From NCBI GenBank assembly GCA_021789355.1, contig JAJYJR010000183.1, positions 1-9,765 of the forward strand: a stretch of 9,765 bases of DNA. The letters are read 5' to 3'. Under the pieces are notes generated by a model. That model was given only the letters and a program-made list of their open reading frames with translations. It did no database searches and had not been told where the DNA came from. The first letter of the stretch is position 1. Each line of letters begins with the position of its first letter. The position numbers were made by a program, and so were the translations under genes. Source of the DNA: Chloroflexota bacterium. Its GTDB lineage: Bacteria; Chloroflexota; Limnocylindria; Limnocylindrales; CSP1-4. This document shows, in pieces, positions 1 through 6,289 of the stretch.

Positions 1-20
1 CTCGACCACGAGTTAGTGCC

Positions 21-49
21 TTGACGTGCTACATCATAGTGCCGATACT
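21..49 (+). promoter_or_regulatory. Sigma-70-type promoter of the ATPase remnant
   Basis: TTGACG (21-26) is separated by exactly 17 bases from GATACT (44-49), which matches TATAAT at four of six positions. The start site would fall near base 56. A GGAGA Shine-Dalgarno site (73-77) and a TTG start (84) follow in correct order. The hexamers and spacing are read directly; activity is inferred. Confidence 0.55.
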
Positions 50-59
50 TGTTACAAGT
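47..59. promoter_or_regulatory. Palindromic operator over the -10 / start site
   Basis: ACTTGTTACAAGT is a palindrome with perfect 6-base arms around one central T. It overlaps the -10 box and the predicted transcription start, where a repressor would block polymerase. The octamer AGTTAGTG occurs at 11-18 and 57-64, and TAGTGCC at 14-20 and 37-43, so the leader is repeat-rich. No regulator for it is visible here. Confidence 0.5.
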
Positions 60-83
60 TAGTGTCTCTGGCGGAGACAAGCC

Positions 84-398
84 TTGGTCGACGAACTCGG
101 GCGGATTGCGAACTACCGTCCACGGCTCGCGGACGGTGAGCTGCAGACGCGGCTGCGCGCGACTGGTGCCGTCCTGATCGAGGGTGCACGGGGATGCGGC
201 AAGACCCAGACGGGCCTCCGGGCAGCGAAGAGTGCAGTTCGTCTGGACCGAGATCGTGCGGCCCGTCAGGCTGCCGAGCTCGATCCTTCTCTCGTCCTGA
301 GTGGACGGGAGCGCTCGCTGTCGTGGCAATCGCGACGCTTCTCGTTGGGCCCGCGAGCGTCGATGCTGACGTGGCTAGCTACGCAACTGCAGGAATAG
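84..398 (+). pseudogene. DUF4143-type AAA ATPase, N-terminal fragment
   Basis: Residues 1-74 resemble the start of the DUF4143 AAA ATPase family (DNA- or partner-associated ATPases of about 400 residues). The signs are a YRPRLAD opening, then a Walker A motif GARGCGKT (residues 34-41), then the VRLDRDRAARQAAELDPSLVL segment. The family continues with an LIDEWQ-like stretch, but here likeness stops near residue 74 (about base 305) and unrelated sequence runs to a stop at 396-398. Walker B, the sensor motifs and the DUF4143 C-terminal domain are all missing. The TTG start is backed by GGAGA with a 6-base spacer and by a well-formed promoter and operator, so the 5' end is intact and the rest was removed by deletion or recombination. 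Family recognition is from memory of the consensus. Confidence 0.7.
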
Positions 399-426
399 CC
401 CCTCAGAGTGAAGCCAATCCGCGCTC

Positions 427-1305
427 GTGCAGGACCCTGCTTGGGTCGCACTGGAACTCGACCATCGAATAGCAATCGGCGCCACAGGCCTGCCTATCGT
501 CCTGGCCTCGACGCCGTTAGCGCTGCCGATATCGGCCTACCTGGATGACACCGTAACCGACCATGTAGTCGAGACCGAGGGAGATCTCTACGACGACACC
601 CATCAGCCCGAGGCCGATCTGAACTACTGGAACTTCTGCACGGCCGGAGCAGCTACTACGGCACTCTATTACTGGAAGCCAAACAACGTCACTAACTGGC
701 CAGCGGGCAATTTCACAGAGCCATATGGCCCTCACAAGACCACGACCTACTGGCGGTCTTCCGATACTGGCACGGCCAGCGACACGAGTAATGGGTATCC
801 GACCAAAGGCCGTGCTTATGAGATGTATCTGGCGGAGCAGGTTAAGCCACCAAGCTACGCTACGCCAGGGATTGTAAATTTCACATACTACGTCACCCAT
901 GGCGAGACCCTCTCGGATACCCGCGACGCCCTCAACTGGGAGGCCTCGGGCCATTGCTCAACGTGCTGGTCCACCTACTTCTATGTCGTAGATAAGCCAG
1001 CATCGCAGGCAGCACTACATTCCGACATCGCCAGCGATATCGGCGGTTCAGGGCGAGCAGTCGTTGCATTCGTGGACACTGGCTATCTGCCCAACTGGTC
1101 AAGATCGGTTTCCGGCTGGCATGCCATCACGATCATTGGCTACGATGACAGTTCAGGCACCTACTTCTACACCGACACGTGCGGACATAGGTGCAACACC
1201 TCGTCCCGGTCGACCAATGGCGGCACATGGGCCATCGGCCAACAGGTCCTCTTCAATGCCGTCCACTCATTGATTATCGCGCAAAGCGATAGCGGAATCG
1301 CCTGA
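427..1305 (+). CDS. Putative secreted papain/C39-like cysteine peptidase
   Basis: A 292-residue protein counted from GTG 427, for which no Shine-Dalgarno site is convincing. Residues 14-38 form a hydrophobic stretch after H13-R14, possibly a poor signal peptide. The candidate catalytic residues follow papain-fold order: Cys71 in NFCTAGAATTALYYW (like CGPAS in C39 peptidases), His232 in GWHAITIIGYDD, and Asp250 in FYTDTCG. Two paired-cysteine motifs (HCSTC and CGHRC) suggest disulphides or metal binding outside the cell. Base composition differs from its neighbours: sampled 60-base lines have 47-50% G+C, against 73% in the sigma gene and 82% in the exporter gene, a sign of separate origin. It might be a true protease, or a catalytically altered C39-like domain, since a Thr-Ala follows the Cys. 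The true N-terminus may be lost, as the upstream DNA encodes a signal-peptide-like stretch in another frame. The fold is inferred from motifs only. Confidence 0.6.
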   Translation: MQDPAWVALELDHRIAIGATGLPIVLASTPLALPISAYLDDTVTDHVVETEGDLYDDTHQPEADLNYWNFCTAGAATTALYYWKPNNVTNWPAGNFTEPYGPHKTTTYWRSSDTGTASDTSNGYPTKGRAYEMYLAEQVKPPSYATPGIVNFTYYVTHGETLSDTRDALNWEASGHCSTCWSTYFYVVDKPASQAALHSDIASDIGGSGRAVVAFVDTGYLPNWSRSVSGWHAITIIGYDDSSGTYFYTDTCGHRCNTSSRSTNGGTWAIGQQVLFNAVHSLIIAQSDSGIA

Positions 1306-1605
1306 TAAGCCGCAAGGAGCTCCAGCAGGACTCGAACGCCCGCGGACAGCCGTGGCACTCGGACTTGGGCGAGGCTACCGTTTCGAGACTCACTCGGCCA
1401 CGGTGGCGCGCGTCGACGGGCGACAGAGAGTGGGTACCGTCGCGAACTCGGCGGGCTGGCAAGCTCGATCTTGCCAGCCCGCGCGTACGGAAGGTCGGAT
1501 CGAGCGAGGGCTCACCAGCCGTGCGATCCGAGGAGTGGAAGGCCGGAGCCGCTCGAACGCCCGGATCGCAACGCGGAAGGTGGCACGAAAATCCATCCGG
1601 CTAGT
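1306..1605. other. Intergenic stretch without a recognisable gene
   Basis: No reading frame here on either strand resembles a known protein. A long minus-strand frame crossing it is a GC-driven shadow of the sigma factor gene. The stretch holds a strong hairpin (1451-1482), and the upstream control region of the sigma factor gene begins at its end. Confidence 0.5.
1451..1482. terminator. Perfect 13-bp hairpin between peptidase and sigma genes
   Basis: GCGGGCTGGCAAG (1451-1463) and its exact reverse complement (1470-1482) flank the 6-base loop CTCGAT. The stem is GC-rich at its base, but no T-run follows on either strand. It lies 145 bases after the peptidase stop. It is most likely a terminator or transcription insulator of the kind common in high-GC bacteria; it could instead be a protein-binding palindrome. 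Confidence 0.5.
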
Positions 1606-1631
1606 GAACCTTCCGGCATCCACCGGACGTC
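1606..1631 (+). promoter_or_regulatory. ECF-type promoter candidate, likely autogenous
   Basis: GAACC (1606-1610), 17 bases, then CGTC (1628-1631) matches the common ECF sigma promoter pattern (GGAAC near -35, CGTC near -10). It lies just before the ECF sigma gene, as expected for autoregulation. The start site would fall near 1638, right at an in-frame ATG (1639), so a leaderless transcript is possible. With motifs this short, chance is a real alternative. Confidence 0.4.
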
Positions 1632-1680
1632 GGATGGGATGCGCGGCCTGGACGGGGCCGCCGGGGTGGTAAGGGGGACG

Positions 1681-2187
1681 GTGGCAGCCCTGGTCGACGC
1701 CAGCGCGGAGGACGCCCTGGTGGGGATGATCGAACGTGGCCTCGGACAGGCGTACCGGCTGGCCCGGGCGATCCTGCTCGACGACGCGGAGGCGGAGGAC
1801 GCGGTTCAGGACGCCTGTCTCGCGGCCTGGCGGCGACGCTCGTCGCTGCGGGATCGAGACAGCTTCGGGGCCTGGTTCGATCGGATCGTGATCAACGCCT
1901 GCCGCGACCAGCTCCGGCGGCGACAGCGCCAGCGGGTGCGGGCGATTGCCCTCCAGGCGGAGTGGATCGAAGGTGCCACCCGGGCATCGGACGACGAGAC
2001 AGGAGTCGACCGAGCCCTCGACGCGCTCGACCCGGAGCACCGCGTCGTGGTCGTGCTGCGCTACTGGGCCGACCTGCCGCTCGATGGGATCGCCGAGCGC
2101 GTTGGCGTCCCGACCGGCACGGTGAAGTCGCGCCTGCACTACGCGCTCCGCGCAATGCGTGAGAGCCTGGAGGCGAGCCGTGGATGA
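1681..2187 (+). CDS. ECF-family RNA polymerase sigma factor
   Basis: A 168-residue protein of standard ECF length, which directs RNA polymerase to a small regulon. Region 2 spans about residues 20-85: YRLARAILLDDAEAEDAVQDACLAAWRR carries the core-binding helix, and FGAWFDRIVINACRDQLRR the -10 recognition helix. Region 4 spans about residues 110-163: LDPEHRVVVVLRYWADLPLDGIAERVGVPTGTVKSRL-type sequence, with the -35-binding HTH near residues 132-152. Region 3 is absent, as expected. GTG 1681 was chosen because AAGGGGG lies at 1671-1677 and region 2 then starts at the usual distance. ATG 1639, in frame and 14 residues longer, is the alternative, and would be leaderless from the ECF-type promoter upstream. 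The gene overlaps the next by 8 bases, so the two are translationally coupled. The family is certain; its signal and regulon are unknown. Confidence 0.92.
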   Translation: MAALVDASAEDALVGMIERGLGQAYRLARAILLDDAEAEDAVQDACLAAWRRRSSLRDRDSFGAWFDRIVINACRDQLRRRQRQRVRAIALQAEWIEGATRASDDETGVDRALDALDPEHRVVVVLRYWADLPLDGIAERVGVPTGTVKSRLHYALRAMRESLEASRG

Positions 2188-3541
2188 GCATGAGCTGGAG
2201 TCGCGCCTCCGCGCCCGGCTCCACGCGCGCTTCGACCGGGCCGAGGTTCCGGTCGAGCTGCGCGATCGCGTGGCCGAGTCGATGCGCGCCGGTGTCCGAC
2301 CCGTCCACCGCGACGTCGGCCGGGCGCCCTTCGCTCTCGCGGCGGTGCTCGTGGTGGCGGTGGCCCTTGCGGTTGGTGGCCCGCTCCGGAGCATGATCGG
2401 TCCCGCCATCTCGCCGACGCCGACGGCCTCGGCCAGCCCGGCGGTCTTGCCCAGCTCCAGCCCGGCTCCCAGCTCGAGCCCGACGGCCAGCCCAGCGCCG
2501 ACGGCGGTCCTGCCGAGCGGTTCTGTGCCGCCGGTTTCCGCCTCGACGTGGACGGGCCTGTCGATCCAGGCGCTCCCCGATGGGCCGGCAGGCGTCTCCG
2601 ACGTCGTTGGCTGGTCGGGCGGCTACCTGGCCCTCGGCCACGCGAGTGATACGACACCTCTGCCGGCCTGGCTCTCGCGCGACGGACGGAGCTGGGTGGC
2701 GCTGCCCGCCGACACCTTTGGGGTCGCTTCGCTGGTCTCGGCGGCCAGCTGGGGCGGTGGGCTGATCGTTGCCACGACCGACGCGACGGGAACCGAGGCT
2801 GTTCGCATCTCGCACGATGGCCTGAGCTGGTCGACCGCGGCCACACCACTGCTCCGCGTCGGAAGAGATGGGTCTATCACCGGAAACGGGACAGGGCTTG
2901 TTGCCTGCCTCGATGACCCGCAAGTGATGGTTGCGTTCTCGGCGGACGGCTTCTCCTGGGACCCGATCACGATCCCAGGCACCAACAGGTGGAGCTGCCA
3001 GGCCGTGGCAGCCTTCGGCCAGACCTTCGTCATCGTCGGCTATGTGGGCGGGCAGGACCCGAGCACGCCGGCCACCCCGGTCGCCTGGTGGTCGACCGAC
3101 GGGCGGCACTGGACGCGGGCGACCGTCCAGGCGCAGCCCGAAGATGGCTTCGTCAGGCTTGCCGGCGGATCAGAAGGTCTGGTCGCCATCAGCACCCAGC
3201 CCGGCTACACGCCCGGCACGGCGCACTTCTGGACGTCGACCGACGGCCGGACATGGAAGCTGAGCACGGCCGACCCGCTCGGCATCCTCGAGGCGGGCGA
3301 GGGCGTCGGCGGCGCGAATGGGACGTTCGTCGGCGACGGGAACCGCCTTCTCGTCTACAGCAATCGTGGGGTGGACCAGCCGATCGAGTACTGGGCTTCG
3401 CTCGACGGCAGTCACTGGACGAAGCTCGCCCTGTCCGGCGACACGAACGCGGCGCTTACTCGGCCTGCGCCCTTCTTGCTCCACGACGGCGTGTTCTTCG
3501 CGGGCGACCAGGGCTCCGCCGTGGGCCAGGCCACGCCGTAG
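2180..3541 (+). CDS. Membrane anti-sigma-like protein with six-repeat propeller sensor domain
   Basis: A 453-residue protein from GTG 2180. The start is set by GGAGG at 2169-2173 with a 6-base spacer, inside the end of the sigma gene. Architecture in order: a charged cytoplasmic segment (1-49, helical, able to hold a sigma factor), one membrane helix (50-68, APFALAAVLVVAVALAVGG), a Ser/Thr/Pro/Ala linker (78-122) suited to crossing a cell wall, and an outer domain. That domain has six copies of SxDGxxW ending at Trp172, 217, 260, 311, 359 and 413, spaced 43-54 residues. This Asp-box-like pattern is typical of sialidase/BNR beta-propellers, so one copy per blade would give six blades. The overlap with the ECF gene strongly suggests it binds that sigma factor and releases it when the propeller senses an outside ligand or stress. 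No HxxxCxxC zinc anti-sigma motif is present, so the N-terminal domain is of another type or highly divergent. The ligand is unknown. Confidence 0.8.
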   Translation: MDEHELESRLRARLHARFDRAEVPVELRDRVAESMRAGVRPVHRDVGRAPFALAAVLVVAVALAVGGPLRSMIGPAISPTPTASASPAVLPSSSPAPSSSPTASPAPTAVLPSGSVPPVSASTWTGLSIQALPDGPAGVSDVVGWSGGYLALGHASDTTPLPAWLSRDGRSWVALPADTFGVASLVSAASWGGGLIVATTDATGTEAVRISHDGLSWSTAATPLLRVGRDGSITGNGTGLVACLDDPQVMVAFSADGFSWDPITIPGTNRWSCQAVAAFGQTFVIVGYVGGQDPSTPATPVAWWSTDGRHWTRATVQAQPEDGFVRLAGGSEGLVAISTQPGYTPGTAHFWTSTDGRTWKLSTADPLGILEAGEGVGGANGTFVGDGNRLLVYSNRGVDQPIEYWASLDGSHWTKLALSGDTNAALTRPAPFLLHDGVFFAGDQGSAVGQATP

Positions 3542-3695
3542 GGACCAGCGCAGGCGCCTCGGGTGCGACCTCACCGGCCGATCATGACCTTGGCAGCCTT
3601 GGAGAAATCGACGCCCGGCTGGCTCGTTGCATAGCGACTCGAGCAGCTCGCGAGGCCAGGCGGCGTCATCCGGCCAGGGCCAGGCGCGCACCGGT

Positions 3696-3709
3696 TCTTC
3701 GGCCGAAGA
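3696..3709. promoter_or_regulatory. 14-bp perfect palindrome upstream of the TetR promoter
   Basis: TCTTCGGCCGAAGA reads the same on both strands. It ends 15 bases before the -35 box of the regulator gene. It could be an activator or secondary operator site, or a stem left from terminating the upstream operon. It does not resemble the TetR operator. Confidence 0.35.
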
Positions 3710-3724
3710 CCCGCCCGGAAGCCC

Positions 3725-3753
3725 TTGACAGTTGACTTAGTGAGTGCTAAGTT
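3725..3753 (+). promoter_or_regulatory. Promoter of the TetR regulator gene
   Basis: A consensus -35 box TTGACA (3725-3730) is followed after 17 bases by TAAGTT (3748-3753), a weak -10 box lying within the operator's right arm. Transcription would start near 3760, next to ATG 3761, so a leaderless message is possible. A repressor bound at 3735-3752 would cover the spacer and -10 box. Confidence 0.6.
3735..3752. promoter_or_regulatory. TetR operator, copy 1
   Basis: ACTTAGTGAGTGCTAAGT has 6-base inverted arms (ACTTAG / CTAAGT) around a 6-base centre. The identical 18 bases recur at 4372-4389 before the exporter gene. Identity of all 18 bases, centre included, at the two promoters of a regulator-exporter pair is strong evidence that this is the TetR-family protein's binding site and that it represses itself. 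Confidence 0.85.
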
Positions 3754-3760
3754 ACCGTGC

Positions 3761-4345
3761 ATGAGCGCCGGTAACTCCGTCAAGGGCTACATGCGACTGA
3801 AGGCCGAGGAGCGCCGCGACGAGATCGTCGCCGCGGCCAGAGCGGAGTTCGCCCGGGGCGGTTATGCGGCGACCTCAACGCAGGGGATTGCACGCCGGGT
3901 GGGTGTCTCCCAGCCCTACGTGTTCCAGCTCTTCGGGACGAAGAAGGAGCTCTTCCTCGCGGCCGTCCGCGACTGCTTCGCGCGGACCTCGCGGCGCTTC
4001 GAGGAGGCCGCCCGGAAGGCGCGGGCGGAGGGGTGCGGCCCCGAACAGGTGCTCGAGCGGATGGGAGCGGCCTACATCGAGCTGGTCCTCGCCGACCGCG
4101 ACCTCCTGCGCCTCCAGCTGCATGCCTACGCTGCCGCAGCCGATCCCGAGATCGGGCCGGTCGTCCGCGAGGAGTTCTTCCGCCTCTGGCACACCGTCGC
4201 GCGCGTGGCTGGTGTCGAGCCCATCCAGCTCCACGACTGGTTTGCCCAGGGCATGTTGATCAACGTGATCGCGAGCATCAGCGAGGCCCGGACCGCCGAA
4301 GAAGTCAAGGTCCTGTTGTGCGGAGGTGTGTCCGCGGTCACCTGA
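3761..4345 (+). CDS. TetR/AcrR-family transcriptional repressor of the adjacent exporter
   Basis: A 194-residue protein from ATG 3761. Residues 18-62 form the TetR DNA-binding domain: RRDEIVAAARAEFARGGY, then the HTH TSTQGIARRVGVSQPYVFQLF and the GTKKELFLAAV helix. The remainder is the all-helical ligand-binding and dimer domain, which is variable in this family. It most likely binds ACTTAGTGAGTGCTAAGT at its own promoter and at the exporter promoter, letting go when a toxic compound binds. Start choice is open. ATG 3761 would be leaderless or nearly so from the predicted start site. ATG 3791 has AAGGG 4 bases upstream and gives 184 residues, with the usual short lead before the HTH domain. 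It ends 26 bases before the exporter operator. Family and target are well supported; the inducer is unknown. Confidence 0.92.
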   Translation: MSAGNSVKGYMRLKAEERRDEIVAAARAEFARGGYAATSTQGIARRVGVSQPYVFQLFGTKKELFLAAVRDCFARTSRRFEEAARKARAEGCGPEQVLERMGAAYIELVLADRDLLRLQLHAYAAAADPEIGPVVREEFFRLWHTVARVAGVEPIQLHDWFAQGMLINVIASISEARTAEEVKVLLCGGVSAVT

Positions 4346-4360
4346 CAGCGTCCCCCTTTT

Positions 4361-4390
4361 TTGCCTCGCCAACTTAGTGAGTGCTAAGTC
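4361..4390 (+). promoter_or_regulatory. Promoter of the exporter gene
   Basis: TTGCCT (4361-4366) lies 18 bases before TAAGTC (4385-4390), mirroring the regulator promoter, where the -10 box is also the operator's right arm. A six-T run (4357-4362) overlaps the -35 box and may help end the regulator transcript, though only a weak 5-bp stem (AGGTG 4324-4328 / CACCT 4339-4343) precedes it. Confidence 0.5.
4372..4389. promoter_or_regulatory. TetR operator, copy 2
   Basis: This is an exact 18-base repeat of the operator at 3735-3752, placed over the spacer and -10 region of the exporter promoter. It lies about 105 bases upstream of the exporter start codon. Confidence 0.85.
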
Positions 4391-4494
4391 ATGCCGACTC
4401 CGGCGCCCTCGAACTCGTCGCGAGGACGGAGAGCCGGACGAAGCCCGGAACCCTGCCACCCCGAAGCCCCTCACCCCAGCTGCAGGAGACCTCG

Positions 4495-5970
4495 ATGACC
4501 CGCCGCACCTCAGCACTCTGGACCTTCGCCATCACCGCGCTGGCCCTCTTCATGGTGAGCCTGGACAACCTGGTCGTGACCATGGCCCTGCCGGTCATCC
4601 GCCACGACCTGCACGCCTCGCTCTCTGATCTCGAGTGGACGGTCAACGCCTACACCCTCACCTTCGCCTCCCTGCTCCTCCTGGGCGCGGCTCTCGGCGA
4701 CCGTTTCGGACGGCGCCGTGTCTTCACCCTGGGCCTGGTCATCTTCACCCTCGGCTCGGCGGCGGCCGCCCTCTCGACGAGCAGCGGCGCGCTGATCCTC
4801 GCCCGCGCCGCGCAGGGCTTGGGCGGCGCGCTCATCACCCCGCTCAGCCTGACCATCCTGTCCGAGGCCATCCCACGCGCTCGCCGGCCCCTCGCGCTGG
4901 GTGCCTGGGGCGGCATCTCTGGCCTGGCGATCGCCATCGGGCCGGTGGTCGGGGGCGCGATCACCCAGGGCGTCTCCTGGCACTGGATCTTCTGGCTCAA
5001 CGTCCCACTCGGGATCGTGGCCGTGACGCTCTCCGTCCTTCGCCTGCGGGAGAGCGTCGGTCCCGGCCGCTCGCTCGACCTGCCCGGCGTCGCGCTGGCG
5101 GGCGGTGGCCTGGTCGGCATCGTGTGGGGCGTCACCCACGGCAACGGGCGAGGGTGGGCCGACCCCCAGATCCTCGGCAGCATCGCCGTCGGGGTGGTGC
5201 TCGTCCTTGTCTTCATCTGGTGGGAGGCCCGGGCTGGCGAGCCGATGCTCCCGCTCGGGCTCTTCCGCCGGCGCGCCTCGGTCGTGGCCAACGCCAGCTC
5301 GTTCCTGATGTCGTTCGGGATGTTCGGCTCGATCTTCCTGCTCTCACAGTTCTTCCAGGTCGTGCAGGGCCTCGACCCGTTCCAGGCCGGCCTGCGCGTC
5401 CTCCCCTGGACGGCGACGCCCATCTTCGTCGCTCCCCTCGCCGGCCTGGCCTCCGTCCGCATCAGCTCGCGCTGGATCCTGGCGACCGGCCTGGCGCTGA
5501 TGGCCGGGGGCCTCGCCTGGATCGCGGCGATCGGTGGCGTCGGCACGCCCTACGCCTCCCTCGTCCCGGCGTTCGTCGTGAGCGGCGCGGGCATGGGCCT
5601 CTTCTTCGCCCCGATCGCCAACGTGGTCCTCTCGGCGGTCCCGCGCGAGGACGAGGGCAAGGCGTCCGGGGCCAACAACACGATCCGCGAACTCGGCGGC
5701 GTCTTCGGGGTGGCCGTCCTGGCGGCGATCTTCGCCGGCCGCGGCTCATACCTGTCGCCGCGGCTCTATGTCGACGGCCTCGTGCCGGCGGTCTTCGCCG
5801 GGGCGGCGTTCGTGGCGGTGGCGGCGCTCGTTGCGATCGCGCTGCCCACGATCAGCGCCACCCGGAGCGGAATCGAGCGAGCCGACGGACGCTCCATGGG
5901 CGAGCCGGTCCGCCGGCTCGGCGAGGCAGCCGGCGAGGGAGCCGAGCTGGCGGCCTGCCTCGAGGCTTGA
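4495..5970 (+). CDS. DHA2-family (EmrB/QacA-type) MFS drug exporter
   Basis: A 491-residue inner-membrane drug:proton antiporter of the 14-segment DHA2 group. ATG 4495 has AGGAG at 4484-4488 with a 6-base spacer. A longer in-frame GTG (4381) lies inside the operator and adds only unrelated sequence. Family motifs are visible: D1 in helix 1 (LDNLVVTMALPVI, 23-35), motif A between helices 2 and 3 (LGDRFGRRRV, 68-76), motif B in helix 4 (ILARAAQGLGGALITP, 101-116), and the antiporter motif C in helix 5 (LGAWGGISGLAIAIGPVVGG, 135-154). Fourteen hydrophobic segments can be counted, followed by a ~35-residue polar C-terminal tail. Closely related exporters expel quaternary ammonium compounds, dyes or antibiotics; the substrate here cannot be told. 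It is controlled by the upstream TetR protein through the shared operator. No EmrA-like adaptor gene is nearby, so it probably works alone. Confidence 0.95.
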   Translation: MTRRTSALWTFAITALALFMVSLDNLVVTMALPVIRHDLHASLSDLEWTVNAYTLTFASLLLLGAALGDRFGRRRVFTLGLVIFTLGSAAAALSTSSGALILARAAQGLGGALITPLSLTILSEAIPRARRPLALGAWGGISGLAIAIGPVVGGAITQGVSWHWIFWLNVPLGIVAVTLSVLRLRESVGPGRSLDLPGVALAGGGLVGIVWGVTHGNGRGWADPQILGSIAVGVVLVLVFIWWEARAGEPMLPLGLFRRRASVVANASSFLMSFGMFGSIFLLSQFFQVVQGLDPFQAGLRVLPWTATPIFVAPLAGLASVRISSRWILATGLALMAGGLAWIAAIGGVGTPYASLVPAFVVSGAGMGLFFAPIANVVLSAVPREDEGKASGANNTIRELGGVFGVAVLAAIFAGRGSYLSPRLYVDGLVPAVFAGAAFVAVAALVAIALPTISATRSGIERADGRSMGEPVRRLGEAAGEGAELAACLEA

Positions 5971-5981
5971 CCTCCGCCGGT

Positions 5982-6009
5982 TGAGCGGTATCCTAGGCAA
6001 TACCGCTCA
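5982..6009. terminator. 10-bp perfect inverted repeat between exporter and HTH gene
   Basis: TGAGCGGTAT (5982-5991) and ATACCGCTCA (6000-6009) pair perfectly around the loop CCTAGGCA. No T-run follows. It starts 12 bases after the exporter stop and ends 2 bases before the GAGG ribosome binding site of the HTH gene. It may terminate the exporter transcript, or serve as an autoregulatory operator for the HTH protein. Confidence 0.5.
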
Positions 6010-6022
6010 CGAGGTACACTGA

Positions 6023-6289
6023 ATGGCAAAGCTGTACTACACCCCCCGCGAGGCCGCCGAGATCCTCGCCATCAGCGATGACGCGGTCCTCGATCTCATC
6101 AACCGGCGGGACATGCCTGGGCTGCGCATTTCGCCGCGGATCACCCGAATCCCAATCGCCGCCTTCGACCGCTGGCGCGAGGGATACCGACCCCGCCGGC
6201 GACGTGTCTCCGTCGCCCCGGCCCGCCGTCGGCTTGAGGTCGGCGCCGACGAGCAGCTTCCCGACCCACGCGAACTGGTCGCTCGTTGA
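6023..6289 (+). CDS. Small excisionase/MerR-like HTH DNA-binding protein
   Basis: An 88-residue protein whose residues 5-53 form an HTH_17-type domain: YTPREAAEILAISDDAVLDLINRRDMPGLRI, then the wing-like TRIPIAAFDRW. This family covers phage and transposon excisionases and small antitoxin-like or accessory regulators that bend or bind DNA. The C-terminal third is basic at first (RPRRRR, residues 56-61, and RRR, 68-70), then acidic. ATG 6023 is preceded by GAGG (6011-6014) with an 8-base spacer. The stop overlaps the TTG start of the next gene by 4 bases (TTGA), so both are made together. A perfect palindrome lies 14 bases upstream, suitable for self-control. It could be an excisionase remnant of a mobile element or the antitoxin-like half of a two-gene module; no integrase is present to favour the former. 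Confidence 0.8.
   Translation: MAKLYYTPREAAEILAISDDAVLDLINRRDMPGLRISPRITRIPIAAFDRWREGYRPRRRRVSVAPARRRLEVGADEQLPDPRELVAR

Noticed and set aside
1390..3109. Long minus-strand open frames over the sigma and anti-sigma genes
   Set aside because: They are Arg/Pro/Gly-rich shadows caused by high GC at third codon positions, with no domain likeness, opposite two clear genes.
3571..3783. Minus-strand 70-residue frame in the gap before the TetR gene
   Set aside because: It overlaps the TetR promoter and start, has no ribosome binding site, and its translation resembles nothing known.
4381..4494. N-terminal extension of the exporter from GTG 4381
   Set aside because: The GTG lies inside the operator, the added residues are not exporter-like, and ATG 4495 has a strong AGGAG site at the right spacing.
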